Assembly: GCA_035079385.1 (NCBI GenBank)
Contig: JAVHKY010000048.1
Coordinates: forward strand, 2,130,229-2,194,228
Direction: 5' to 3'
Origin: Aspidiotus rigidus
Lineage: Eukaryota; Arthropoda; Insecta; Hemiptera; Diaspididae
Length of the DNA: 64,000 nucleotides
Shown: positions 43,657 through 53,879 of the stretch, in pieces
Position numbering within the stretch: the first letter of the stretch is position 1
How the letters are laid out: the number at the start of each line of letters is the position of its first letter
Translations under genes and position numbers: made by a program
Notes under the pieces: generated by a model
The model's input: only the letters and a program-made list of their open reading frames with translations
Told to the model about the DNA's origin: nothing
Databases searched by the model: none

Positions 43657-44553
43657 GTGAGGCCAATGTCAGATAATGTTATCTCAATTAGGGATTTTCC
43701 TAGGCCGAAGACTAAGAAAAATATTAGACAATTCTTGGGTAAGGTGAATTTTTATCTTAAATATATTCCTAATGCGACAAGGGTATTAGAACCGTTTCAC
43801 TTTTTATTACGAAAAAACATTGAATTCGAATGGTCCGAAAAGTGTCAGAAATCTTTCGATTCTATCAAGAAGTATTTAATTTCCAAACCAATCCTAGCTA
43901 TATTTGATAATAAAAAACCAATACAAATATATACTGACGCTAGTATTGAGGGCATCGGTGCGGTTCTGAAACAACCACAGGACGATAATTCTATGAAGCC
44001 AGTTGCCTATTTTTCTAAAAAACTCACAGAGAGTCAGAAGAAAAAGAAAGCGGTATTTCTGGAATGCTTAGCTATAAAGGAAGCGATAAAATATTGGCAG
44101 TACTGGCTCATGGGTAATCGCTTTGTTGTTTACTCAGATCACAAACCCTTGGAAAATTTGGGTGTGAACGTGCGTACGGATGAGGAATTAGGTGATATGG
44201 TAAATTACTTATCTCAATTCAATTTCAACATAGTCTACAACCCCGGGTATAAGAATGAAGAAGCCGATTGTCTATCTCGTAATCCGGTGCTCGAGGCTAA
44301 TTGCGAAACGAATAAAGATATTATTAAAACAGCGAATTTTTTAGAACTTGAAGAAATAATCAGTGATCAGATGAATCTAGTCCCAAATCCAAGGGACAGA
44401 GTACATAAGGGTGTAAAATATAAAACGGTGAGAGGTAAAAATAAAATTGTTCTCACGAATGATGGCTGTAGATTATTAGTGAATCGTATTCATAATAAGT
44501 TAGGACATATTGGCAGTAGATCTATGATTGAAACCATAACATTATTATGCTGA
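43657..44553 (+). CDS. pol: Gypsy-1 RT connection and RNase H (fragment)
   Basis: Starts after an in-frame TAA at 43654. FLGKVNFYLKYIPN marks the RT connection, then RNase H residues YTDASIEGIGAVL, ECLAIKEAIKYW and YSDHKPLENL. At the end, the first half of the integrase zinc domain has H-x4-H (HNKLGHIG). A frameshift near 44540 separates it from the rest. Confidence 0.88.
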   Translation: MRPMSDNVISIRDFPRPKTKKNIRQFLGKVNFYLKYIPNATRVLEPFHFLLRKNIEFEWSEKCQKSFDSIKKYLISKPILAIFDNKKPIQIYTDASIEGIGAVLKQPQDDNSMKPVAYFSKKLTESQKKKKAVFLECLAIKEAIKYWQYWLMGNRFVVYSDHKPLENLGVNVRTDEELGDMVNYLSQFNFNIVYNPGYKNEEADCLSRNPVLEANCETNKDIIKTANFLELEEIISDQMNLVPNPRDRVHKGVKYKTVRGKNKIVLTNDGCRLLVNRIHNKLGHIGSRSMIETITLLC

Positions 44554-45463
44554 AAACATATACGCAACTATCAAACAAATAGCGTCAAGTTGTGAAATAT
44601 GTATAAAAAACAAGGTTAGAATGGGTAAAAAACTAGGCCTACTTGGTCACCTAGGTCCAGCTTCAAAGCCATTTGAAATAATGTCACTAGACACAGTGGG
44701 TGGGTTTGGTGGACGAAGGTCAACCAAACGGTATCTACACTTACTTGTGGACCACTTTCCGAGATTCGCTTATATCTCCACATCCAGATCACAAAACACT
44801 GAGGAATTCATAAAGATAATTGAAATGGTATGTAATAAAAACAAAATAGGGACATTGTTGACCGATCAATATGGTGGACTCATGTCCAACGAACTCGCTG
44901 ATTATCTAGAAAATAATGACATCGATCATATTTTTACTGCCGTAGACGCTGCATTCTCTCAGGGTTTAAATGAACGTTTAAATCAAACACTAGTTAACCG
45001 AATTAGATGTCGTATTAATGAATCAAATAACAGCAGGGCTTGGGCTTCTATTGCGAGACAAAGCGTAAGGGAGTATAATGAAACAGTTCACTCAGTCACC
45101 AAATATACCCCAGAATATCTTCTCGAGGGAACCATAACACCAATCATTCCAAAAGAACTGCGTAATGAGATGAATATCGAAGATGATAGAAAGAAGGCAT
45201 ACCAAAACACAATAAAAAATCATAATATGAACAAAAAAAGATATGATAAGAATAGGTTAGATAAGGAATTCCAAGTGGGGGACTTGGTATATGTCGAGAA
45301 CGGAAACAAGCTCAACCGAGATAAACTCGATGAAATACGTATTGGACCTTTTCCCATTATTGAGAAGCTGTCAAAGTCGGTATATCGCGTCTCGTGTGGC
45401 ACATCAAAACGCCTTTTTCATATAAGTAAAATGCTGCCCAACATACCGAATCCAACAACGTAA
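44554..45463 (+). CDS. pol: Gypsy-1 integrase (fragment)
   Basis: Begins in the zinc domain with CEIC, then a DDE core: SLDTVGGF (first Asp), LLTDQYGG (second Asp) and GLNERLNQT carrying the Glu. A C-terminal module ends with IGPFPIIEKLSKSVYRV, typical of Gypsy integrases. Open to the stop at 45463. Would insert the cDNA copy. Confidence 0.88.
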
Positions 45464-45774
45464 CACATGGGAATGTCTTATAAAGTACGGCAGTTCCCGA
45501 TACCGAACGTGTCTGGCCAAAGTAAGCGTCGCAGAGGCGGATGAAATCATTCACTCTTCGGTAGCGTCGGCGTGTAGTTCGTGCTGAGATCAGCACAGCA
45601 CACGTTCGACTCGCTGCAATGGTCTGCGAAAGCTACGCCGGAGTGGCTTTTGAGTCGACGAACAGAACGACGGCCTTAGGGCAAGACCGCAGCATCTTGT
45701 AATCTGTATGATTTTTGAGCGAAGTCTAGTCTTTTTATTTATTTTTTTTATTTTGTCCTCTTTGGTTGGGGGGA
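45464..45774 (+). other. Gypsy-1 3' untranslated region
   Basis: No ORF of note; T-rich stretch followed by the polypurine tract directly before the 3' LTR. Confidence 0.7.
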
Positions 45775-46024
45775 TGTAAAATTACAACCTGTAATTTACG
45801 ACTACGTCACTATGGGTCTTATCGATTTTATCTAGTTTGTTCCGAATAAGATAACACGGGTAGGATGGCGTAGCCCAATACTATTATTATCATATTTGTA
45901 TAACGTGTTTAGTTGAGATGTAAAGAGCGTGTAACGACGTTGTGTCGATTCGTAGAAAATATAATATATCTGCGCATCGAGGAATAAAATCGTATTTATT
46001 CGAAGTGTTTCGACGAACTCACTC
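45775..46024 (+). repeat. Gypsy-1 3' LTR
   Basis: 250 bp, about 99% identical to the 5' LTR (differences seen near 45887, 45898 and 45907). Confidence 0.85.
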
Positions 46025-47360
46025 CTATATATATATGCGTGTATAAGATTTTTTTGTTCGTGAAACTCCTCTGAAACTACCCGATGGATTTTTTTGTAAC
46101 TTGGCCATATTGTAGTAGTATATCTGAAGATGTGCACCTTCAATTTTTTTGAGAATCGGATGAGTAGTTCTCGAGAAATTTTCAATTTGTTGAGAAATTT
46201 TGCAGTATTTCGAGTATTTTTTTGTCCGCGGAACTCCTCCGAAACTACCCAATGGTTTTTTTTATAACTTGGCCATATTGTAGTATTATATCTGAAGATA
46301 TGCACATGTAATTTTTTTGAGGATCGGATGAGTAGTTCTCGAGAAATTTTCACTTTTTTGAAAAATTTCTTACTATTATGAGTGCTTACAAATAGCTGCG
46401 AGTGAGTAGCTGCTTACCTTACGAGAAGCGGATTTTCTTTTGTTATCAGAACGTGTATTGTGATGAAGAACCTTTTATCATTCAACAGGTTCATTCTTGG
46501 TTCATTCTTCACCAAGGGTTCATTGAATTTTATTTTCGATGATATTTCATTCAAATTTAATACACTTGTATCTCGCTTCCCACAGCGCCTAGAGCCTTGA
46601 ATTTTATTTTATTGTTAAATTTGTTTCTGAATGGATAGTGACAATGGCGGGTCTTTCACTTTTATTTTATTTCATTATTATTAGTCATACTCGATGGTGA
46701 AAACCTTGACTTTGAATAATTGAGTACAATTTTTTAGTCTTCATCAAGTGTGCTGCTGGACTATCTTGGTGATTTCACTCTTAATTAATTATTGATTTAT
46801 ACGTCATTTTTATTTCGTGTATACATAATTGATAGTGATTTACAGTTGATTTGAGGTATCTTGGGGCGTGGAATTATAGGTTAGATTAACGAGTAAACCA
46901 GGTTCGGGTACGATATATTTATTATTTTCATCGACTTTTCTAGCTAGAAAAGTGAGGTATTAAACCCCTAGCGAGGTGGATAAAGGGAGGGGGCACTGAA
47001 CTTTCTCGAAGTTTTACTACACCAATACTAGGCTAAGAATCAATTTTGTAGGTTACGGTCAATCACATTGAATTATGAATATTCAGAAGAGTAGTAGAAA
47101 TATAAATTTTTATAGACCGCAGAAACAACTGTTACAGGGGGATAGCAAGGTGGACAAGGTTAGATCAGTTCTACTCTAAAATTAAATAAAATAAAGGTTT
47201 CCCTGTTGGATTATAAATACCTCTAGAAGACCTTTAGGTACTCCGTTATCAGTTGATGTGAGGTCACGGTGATAGACTTTATAAACTTGAGTTTTGTGGT
47301 TAATTCTACAAATATCTGGCTTGATTGGCGATTGGTTTTAACAGGGAACCTGTTTTATGG
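46025..47360. repeat. Dispersed repeat X, copy B, main part
   Basis: Continues copy B after the Gypsy insertion: the 170-bp tandem pair (46050-46380), then a second head (TCTAGCTAGAAAAGTGAGGT, near 46937) and the tail module (47120-47330). Confidence 0.75.
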
Positions 47361-47399
47361 GGGGTTTTTTGAGAAATTTGCCATGCGCCGTCCAGCAAA

Positions 47400-47555
47400 A
47401 AACTTGGAAAAATTTCGACTCTCGGGCCATATATGATAGGAGGGGGACTTAGAAAAAATTTCGACTCTCGAGCTATAGGTATATGATAGGAGGGGGACTT
47501 GAAAAAATTCAGACTCTCAAGCTATATATGATAGGAGGGGGAATCAATACGTTTC
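47400..47555. repeat. Short array of GATAGGAGGGGGACTT units
   Basis: Three units of about 42 bp built on ATGATAGGAGGGGGACTTG, AAAATTTCGACTCTC and a GAGCTATA-type block. Same motif at 48271-48365, 19490-19600 and 16795-16855. Confidence 0.7.
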
Positions 47556-47580
47556 TGTATAAAGCTACGGTCATTCATAA

Positions 47581-48270
47581 TGACGAGGATACTCGAAAGA
47601 GTAACACAAAAAGAGATGTATAACGACTGCACGAAAATTGAAAACACGAGCGTTTTCGGCTAATCAGCCATTCTCGAAGTGTGGAAAGCGACTAAACCCA
47701 GCACCAACGAGAACAAGCGACATCGAGCGAAATCATGACCGACGCTACGAGTTATCGAAATGTGAATCATTCCCGTAGACTAATTCGATCAATCCTTCTT
47801 CAGGAATGTACCTGTTCAAAACGGTAACGCTACTATTATTCTGATGACGGAGGATTTCTATTTCCTCAAGGGGCACACGCTTGAACTAAGAGTTTTCCCT
47901 ATGAAGGAAGACTTCGGACCCCTCTTTAAAATTGTGACCATTTTCGATCAAATGATCAGCAAAGGGTGACTCCCCTACTTTCTTTTTCATCCAAGCTTTT
48001 TTATGTTCGTCAACTCTAATTTGCAGCTGACGGCTGGTCATTCCTGAAGAAGGATTGATCAAATTAGTCTACGGGAATGATTCACATTTCGATAACTCGT
48101 AGCGTCGGTCATGATTTCGCTCGATGTCGCTTGTTCTCGTTGGTGCTGGGTTTAGTTAGTCGCTTTTCACACTTCGAGAATGGCTGATTAGCCGAAAGCG
48201 CTCGTGTTTTCAATTTTCGTGCGGTCTTTTTACATCTTTTTTTGTGTTACTCTTTCGAGTATCCTCGTCA
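47581..48270 (-). mobile_element. Penelope-like element fragment with inverted ends
   Basis: A minus-strand coding stretch (47760-48040) reads MTSRQLQIRVDEHKKAWMKK and FADHLIENGHNF, the C-terminal half of a GIY-YIG endonuclease as in Penelope-like elements, with one stop near 47885. It ends with a stop inside the left arm. The flanks are 230-bp inverted copies (47581-47809 and 48039-48270), near identical. Penelope-like elements are known for inverted or direct pseudo-LTRs, so this is a 5'-truncated insertion with an inverted copy of its own 3' end. RT is absent. Confidence 0.75.
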
Positions 48271-48365
48271 TAGGAGGGGGACTTCGTAAAATTTCGACCA
48301 TCGCGCTATAATTATATGATAGGAGGGGGACTTGGAAAAATTTCGACTATCGAGCTATCATTTGT
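48271..48365. repeat. Short array of GATAGGAGGGGGACTT units
   Basis: Two units continuing the array at 47400-47555; the Penelope-like insertion sits between them. Confidence 0.65.
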
Positions 48366-49017
48366 AAGATCGAACGTATATGCAATTTCTGAATCGTCCG
48401 TTAATCTTCATAAGTTTCCGTGTGTACGAGTATAACATTACCTTGTCTAAACTGGTCCTTGTCATTTAGCAGATCATTGTATTACCTCGTATGTACGATA
48501 GATTACTGATTTGAACTTATCTAAACTTGTATTGCGATATTCACGCTTTAGTTACTTATAAAATCTCGCTTTTTCTTTCGACAACGAATCAGTTCTTTAT
48601 TATCTAGGTACATTACTGTAAAGAGCGTTGCGCTCCGTTATTATAAAATCGCGGATTATCGTACTTCAATTTAGGATTCTTTTCAAAATAAAGCATCCAT
48701 GTTTAAATGAATAGAATATTCTCCTCGTGGGTACGAGCCATCGTATATAGTTGTGGAGAGGTACAGATCTGGGTCGCTGTAGCTCTTTGTGTAAAGTTAC
48801 GTGCTTGTACCTCTCCACAACTATATCCATGTTTAGTTCGTCATCTGCGTTCGTCTTTTGTGTTTCACACGAAAACTTATATATAGCTCGAGATTCGAGA
48901 AAAATTTAGACTCTCAAACTGTATTGTACTAGGCCTATAGTAGGTCTAGGCCTTCTTTATACTAGCTTTATCTAGGTCTAGGCTTCCTTGAATTTTCAAT
49001 ACCAAATCCTATTTGAC
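48366..49017. other. Unassigned stretch with a perfect 21-bp hairpin
   Basis: ATATAGTTGTGGAGAGGTACA (arms 48745-48765 and 48806-48826) pairs perfectly around a 40-nt loop. No gene recognised. Confidence 0.6.
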
Positions 49018-49385
49018 TCATAAAACAGGTTCCCTGCGTTCCTCGTTTAACTTCGTTAAGGAAGCCGTCGTTTTTAGGCTAGTCATTTTAGGCCTAGTAT
49101 AGTATTTGTTAATACGTTTGGAAATGTTGAAGCGTGAGGGAAAGAATGAGGGGTTGACTGGTGGGTGATTGGTTGCTTCTTTGGCTTCGACATTGATTTT
49201 TTTAGTTTTTCGGGATCTCCTTGTAGCTGGATTCCCAGATGAAGAATCAAGAGATGGAGTTTGCATAGAAAAAGGTGATATAATAGCGTGAATACAATTT
49301 ATGAGTGCACGAGAGGAATAGCAGCTGGAGGTAGCTTTAAGAGATGCCAGGAACAGGAAGTGATAAAGAATTGAACCACTCAGCC
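49018..49385 (-). pseudogene. Possible ORF of repeat X (copy C)
   Basis: Open in the frame that matches 31708-32007, but the ATG of copy A is CTG here. Shared words include SGSIL, SSCYSSRALIN and NPATRRSRKTKK. Confidence 0.3.
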
Positions 49386-49957
49386 TAATATACAGTACAC
49401 TAGACTAATACTAGACTAAGAATAATGTATAGGAAAAAATGATTGTAGAGCTCTTTTTTTTACCTATTTTTCTAGCTCGAAAAGTGCGGTATTACATCTG
49501 TAGCAAGATTGACGGGGGAAGGAGCAGTCAATTTTCTCGATGCTTTGGAGGCCCTATATTACTTTCAGCATGAAAAAAATCAGGTTTCTTTATATACTTA
49601 GGCCTATATTTACGCTAAAAGAAATTTTTTTGACCGCGGATCTCCTCTAAAACTAGTGGATGGATTTTTTCGAGACTTAGATAAGTTATAGTCTGAAGAT
49701 GGGTACCAACATTTTTTTCGACGAATAATCGATAGTAATTCCTCGGCGCGTTTCCAATTGAGTTGATACGATTCTGTAGGTTACGGTTAATGATATTGGG
49801 AGTAATCGAAATATCAATTTGCAAAGATCGCAGAAACAACTGTTATTGTCTCGTAGCAGTTTGGGCAAGGGGAGGGGGAAAGGTTTTTCTGGAGATGTTT
49901 CGTAGGTTTTAGATGACTCCTAGCCTAAATTAAAACAGAATTCAGGTTTCCTTATTG

Positions 49958-50177
49958 CAGTGGGCGGCCCCAGGAATTTTGCCCGAGGTAGGCCAGCCGG
50001 AGGCCTGTAAATTGCCAGGTAAGCCGACGATTTAAAAGGGGTGGGAGAAATAAATTTTATTTCTGTTATTTGGTGCTACAGAGTTTCTACAAAAAACTTT
50101 TGGGCAGGCCAGAGGGTCGGCCGAGAAACTTTTGGGTAGACCTGGCCTACTCGGCCTCCCCCCTGGTGCCCCCACTG
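49958..50177. mobile_element. hAT MITE (220 bp) in repeat X
   Basis: CAGTGGGCGGCC at the left and GGTGCCCCCACTG at the right (partly inverted copies) with a perfect 8-bp duplication CCTTATTG (49950-49957 and 50178-50185). Repeat X continues without loss on both sides. Confidence 0.92.
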
Positions 50178-50401
50178 CCTTATTGGATTATAGGTATTTT
50201 TACTCTGTTATCAGTTGATGTGACGTCATAGTGATGGAATTTATAAACTGAGTTTTATTGTTCATTCTACAAATATTTAATATGATTGACAGGTCATTGG
50301 TATTTAATTTAAAGAGAGGGAGTGACTCACTCAATGATTTTTGCATTGTGGTTGAAAAGTCGAGTACTACTCACACGATTACGTGAGTGTTTTTTTAAAA
50401 A

Positions 50402-50728
50402 TTAACATTCTATGTACTTGTGTAAAACAAGAAGTACTGTTTTATGTATGCATTTTTAATGTTCAAATGATTAATTTTCATCATCTGCTATAAATTTTCA
50501 TTGCATTAAATTTTCGCTGCTATAAATTTTCATTGCTTTCATTTTTCATCCGCTTTCAATTTTCCAGACCTAAATTTTCTGCTTCGTTTTCGCGCTATCA
50601 ATTTTCTTGCGATGAATTTTCCGGACACCGGGATTTCTCCGTAAGCGCGCGTGTATTTGATGTTGGTCACTTTCTGTAACACGGGCTCTTATGAAGCGCT
50701 AACCGTCTACCTCCCTTAATGGTCTAAG
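50402..50728. repeat. Right long terminal inverted repeat
   Basis: Inverted partner of 39207-39550. Confidence 0.85.
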
Positions 50729-50736
50729 AACAGAAC

Positions 50737-52350
50737 TTAAAAGTATGACCAAAGACCTGTTCAAAAAAGGGGAGGAATCAGGCCTCGAGTTGAGTACATG
50801 AAAAACAATAAAGCTAGGAAGTCGAAAATACCAATCGGAAACAACAATCGAGGAGACCTCAATAGAAACAGTGGAGGAGGCTACTTATTTAGGGCAGCAA
50901 GTATCTTTTCTAAACTTAGACAGCGAAAACTACATTTATTGTTCACCTCATAAGAATCATGAAAACAGCGGCGAAAAACTCCAACCCGTGGCGAAAAAAC
51001 TCAGCAACAATGATTCTGATTGGACAAAGACCTAACTCCATTGATTTACAGATCTGTGAATTGTAATAAAACACTACTTGAAATTTTCGATAATCGAATA
51101 ATTCAAGTATCAAGAAATTGCTTTCGGCGTATGTTGTTTAAAAAACTATCTTACAGAACGAGCAGCGCCGTAAGAAATATCGCAACTCATCTGATTAGCT
51201 CCAGTCGCTTCGCTCGTGGTGCTGTGGACAAACTCGTTGCGATAATTCTCACTTTCGCTGCTCGTACAGTACTATGCTATTTACCAACCGAACCACGAAA
51301 GAAATAGAAATTAGAATCTCAAAAGCTTAGGAGAAATTCTAGTCCCTACAAAATATATTCAAAGGCCCCTTTCAGCTGAACCAGAAAAGCGAAGTTTTTA
51401 ATATGTGTGTCGTCCTGTAATGGAACGATATTGTTCAGTCAACGCGCGGATAAGAACTGTGTATTAGGTATTCATAATATAGTTAACATGATGCGATACA
51501 TGAGACCGATTCCCAGTGACGACATATTTGCGAACGAACGACAGTGATTTTGTTCAATTTGTACTAAAACTAGACCTGACTGCTGCAGCTACTTCTCCGC
51601 AAAGATGTAAACAAACTTTTTGCGTGTTAATTCCCATAAGGATCATGTAACGTTCACTAAAACCCGAGTATTTTAAAAATAAACGATATGTTAATGATGA
51701 GCGATATCAATAAAGGAAGTGAAAGGTTTGTATTTCATGAAACAAGACCGCTCGTCCCTAACAAATCGTTTATTTTTGAAATATTCACGTTTTTTCAAAG
51801 GCTATGTGATTCTTATGGGAATTAATACACAAAAAGTTTGTTTACATCTTTGCGGAGAAGCAGCTGCAGCATTTAACCTGCTTAGTTCGCAACTCATTCG
51901 CGCAAATTCGATTCATTGACGTCACCTGGGAATCGGTAACCCTAGCTTATGGTTCACAAACTCAGAGGTTCACAGACTCAGAAACGTAGCCATTGACTGA
52001 GAAAAGTATGGAGAGGATTAAAAACTACCCAAAATGCCATGGAAAGGTCAATACTAAGTGTTAAGGATCATATAAAAATTTCGGACCTGAAGAAGACACT
52101 AAAAGACAACACCGACATGGCAAGATATATAAGGAGGCAAAAGTGGAGGTGGGCGGATCACGTCGCAGGCATGAGGGACAACAGGTAGACCTATATGGTA
52201 ACCTTCTGATTCCTCTCACATTTGAAAAGGAAAAAGGGTTACCAACTAAGTAGGTGGGCAGACAACTTACAAGAATTCCTCAGGGGGGAAAAGTTCCAAA
52301 GGATAGCAAGAGGCCGGCTCTAGAATGGTTACAACTGCAGGAGACCTTTA
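50737..52350 (+). pseudogene. RTE-like LINE, 3' part of reverse transcriptase
   Basis: Continues the LINE from 39206. After the insertion, frames read ETVEEATYLGQQVSFLNLD (50855-50910). After about 1 kb of other sequence with a MITE (51508-51940) come AMERSILSVKDHIKISDLK and RRQKWRWADHVAGMRDNR (51990-52190). YLGQ.I and AMER.MLGV...RI.D...K..WRWAGHIARM are the known C-terminal landmarks of this LINE group. Ends near 52350. Confidence 0.75.
51508..51940. mobile_element. Foldback MITE (~430 bp) in the LINE remnant
   Basis: Inverted arms include ACCGATTCCCAG-TGACG at both outer ends, CTTCTCCGCAAAGATGTAAA and AATTAATTCCCATAAG-like blocks, and AAAAATAAACGAT at the inner ends (about 51675 and 51765). 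Arms are about 180 bp with a short spacer. No coding. Confidence 0.75.
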
Positions 52351-52430
52351 CGGGCCGAAAGTGCACAGATTGTATGACCAAGCTCAATATATAATTCAAT
52401 TATATTTTCCAGTAAGCTGTTGATACAAAT

Positions 52431-52503
52431 GAGGAGTTGTTTGTCAAAAGGGCACCCGATCAATATAATTTTCATGAAACGGGTGGGTGCCCTTTTGACA
52501 GAG
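52431..52503. mobile_element. Fragment of the 32527-type MITE
   Basis: GAGGAGTTGTTTGTCAAAAG and GGGCACCCG match the left end of the MITE at 32527; an inverted GGGTGCCCTTTTGAC follows, giving a short hairpin. The right end proper is missing. Confidence 0.65.
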
Positions 52504-53129
52504 GGCTTTTCTATGAAAAAAATTTACTAGTAGATAAATATTCTGCGAGGAACCACAAAAATTTCTATGATAGAAATTGTTAAAACAAAATTTCATATGT
52601 TTAAATTTATATGCAATTGTGTTAAGTACTTCGATATTTTTCCGATATTTTTTATGTAAGTGAATTTCTTTCGCAACAGAAAATGGAGGAAAAGCTTCCT
52701 TACAAGAATTGTATCATCAGAAATTCTCGAAATTTAAATTAATTACTTTATAAAATCTGTAAGAGTGTTAAAAAAGCAATACTTTAATTAAAATTGTGAA
52801 GAGATGGGATAAAAGCTCAGTATTAACAATACTTACTCAGGGCAAGCTGTACTTCTATAGTTCTAATTATTGGTGTAGCAAACAATCATGACCAATTTCC
52901 AAATAACATCAGATAACACGGTTGCTAAGTTGCTGTAGTTCCCCCTTCCTTCAGCTCCGATTTGATTAAACAAGTAAAATGTAAACAACGTATTCTGTAG
53001 ATGTAAATTTTAATCGGATTGTTTGTGATAGCCCATACATAGGGTATGTTAAAAAGCTTTTCCTCCATTTCCTGTTGCAATATAAATTTAGTTATATAAG
53101 AAAATATCGAAAAGATATCAAAGTAACAC
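52504..53129. other. AT-rich stretch, nothing recognised
   Basis: No coding or repeat structure made out. Confidence 0.3.
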
Positions 53130-53190
53130 AATCGCATTTATTGAGTAGACGACGCGTTTCAGTAACTACCTTCAGGTCCTTTAGAAAAGT
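53130..53190 (-). ncRNA. Possible hammerhead-type ribozyme relic
   Basis: The minus strand reads GGACCTGAAGGTAGTTACTG followed by AAACGCGTCGTC. CTGA...GAAAC followed by GCGTC recalls hammerhead motifs of Penelope-like elements, but the CTGANGA core is altered (last A to G) and stem II is very short, so activity is doubtful. Confidence 0.25.
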
Positions 53191-53280
53191 ACTCACACGT
53201 ACACTGCCCTACAAAGTGAGATTGACTTACATCCAAAATACAAATCTAGAGAAATAGAAGTAGTAAGGTCCCCCCCTTCG

Positions 53281-53760
53281 GTACACTTGTACCAAAAGGG
53301 TGACTGCATGAAAAAAAAAAAATAAAATAGAAAAAAAAATAGAAAAAAAAAATAAAAAATAAAATAAAATAAAAATAATTATAATTTCAATCTTCCCAAT
53401 GAGTCTGTACCAAAAGGGGGACTGCATGAAAAAAAAAAAAAAAAAAATAGAAAAAAAAATTTAAAAAAATAAAATATAATATAAGTATATTTTTTTACAT
53501 GTCAGTGTGAGCCTCAAACTGTACCAAAAGGGGGACTGAATGAAAAAAATATATCTAATAAGTCTAGAAGTGTACCAAAAGGGTGACTGAATAAATAAAA
53601 ATAAATTAATTAATTAATTAAAAAAATGAAATAAAAATATATTATTTCAAACGCCCAATGAGTCTAGAACTGTACCAAAAGGGGGACTGAATGAATATAA
53701 TATATCCAATGAATCTAGAAGTGTACTGAAAGGGTGACTGAATGAAAAAAATTTTTTTCT
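53281..53760. repeat. Minisatellite of GTACCAAAAGGGKGACTG units with A-rich spacers
   Basis: Six copies of a core TGTACCAAAAGGGGGACTG (T/G variants) at about 53288, 53406, 53520, 53572, 53670 and 53722, each followed by MATGAAAAA and a variable A/T run. Unit spacing 50-120 bp. Confidence 0.8.
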
Positions 53761-53879
53761 TTTTTTAGACCTACCTACCTCTATCAGTGAGCCATGTTTA
53801 CAGGACAAGCTTTCAAAAGCAAATGAATACTTTTTTCAGGATGCACCTATTGTAGTGAAATTTCTTCTAAGTCCACTCC

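Larger units (their letters stand above)
41108..46024 (+). mobile_element. Gypsy LTR retrotransposon (Gypsy-1), lightly damaged
   Basis: Two 250-bp LTRs (41108-41357 and 45775-46024), both starting TGTAAAATTACAACC, flank gag and pol in the usual Gypsy order: protease, RT, RNase H, integrase. I count about three substitutions between the LTRs, which points to recent insertion. A polypurine tract (GGTTGGGGGGAT) precedes the 3' LTR. Repeat X sequence continues on both sides. A clear target duplication and primer binding site were not found. No envelope gene. Confidence 0.9.
49018..50400. repeat. Dispersed repeat X, copy C
   Basis: 49018-49440 aligns with 31730-32050 of copy A; 49460-49660 with its head; 49820-50400 with its tail. 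Parts of the middle are missing or diverged. A hAT MITE sits inside the tail. Confidence 0.75.
39207..50728. mobile_element. 11.5-kb terminal-inverted-repeat element inserted in the RTE-like LINE
   Basis: Long inverted ends (39207-39550 and 50402-50728) both start CTTAGACCATTAAG and share blocks such as GAAAATTCATCGCAAG and CATACATAAAACAGTACT. A perfect 8-bp duplication AACAGAAC flanks it (39199-39206 and 50729-50736), and LINE coding sequence resumes on each side. It carries a MULE transposase relic near its left end, so a Mutator-like element is likely, although 9 bp is the usual duplication there. Its present size comes largely from later insertions (Gypsy, repeat X, Penelope-like, MITEs). 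Confidence 0.85.
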
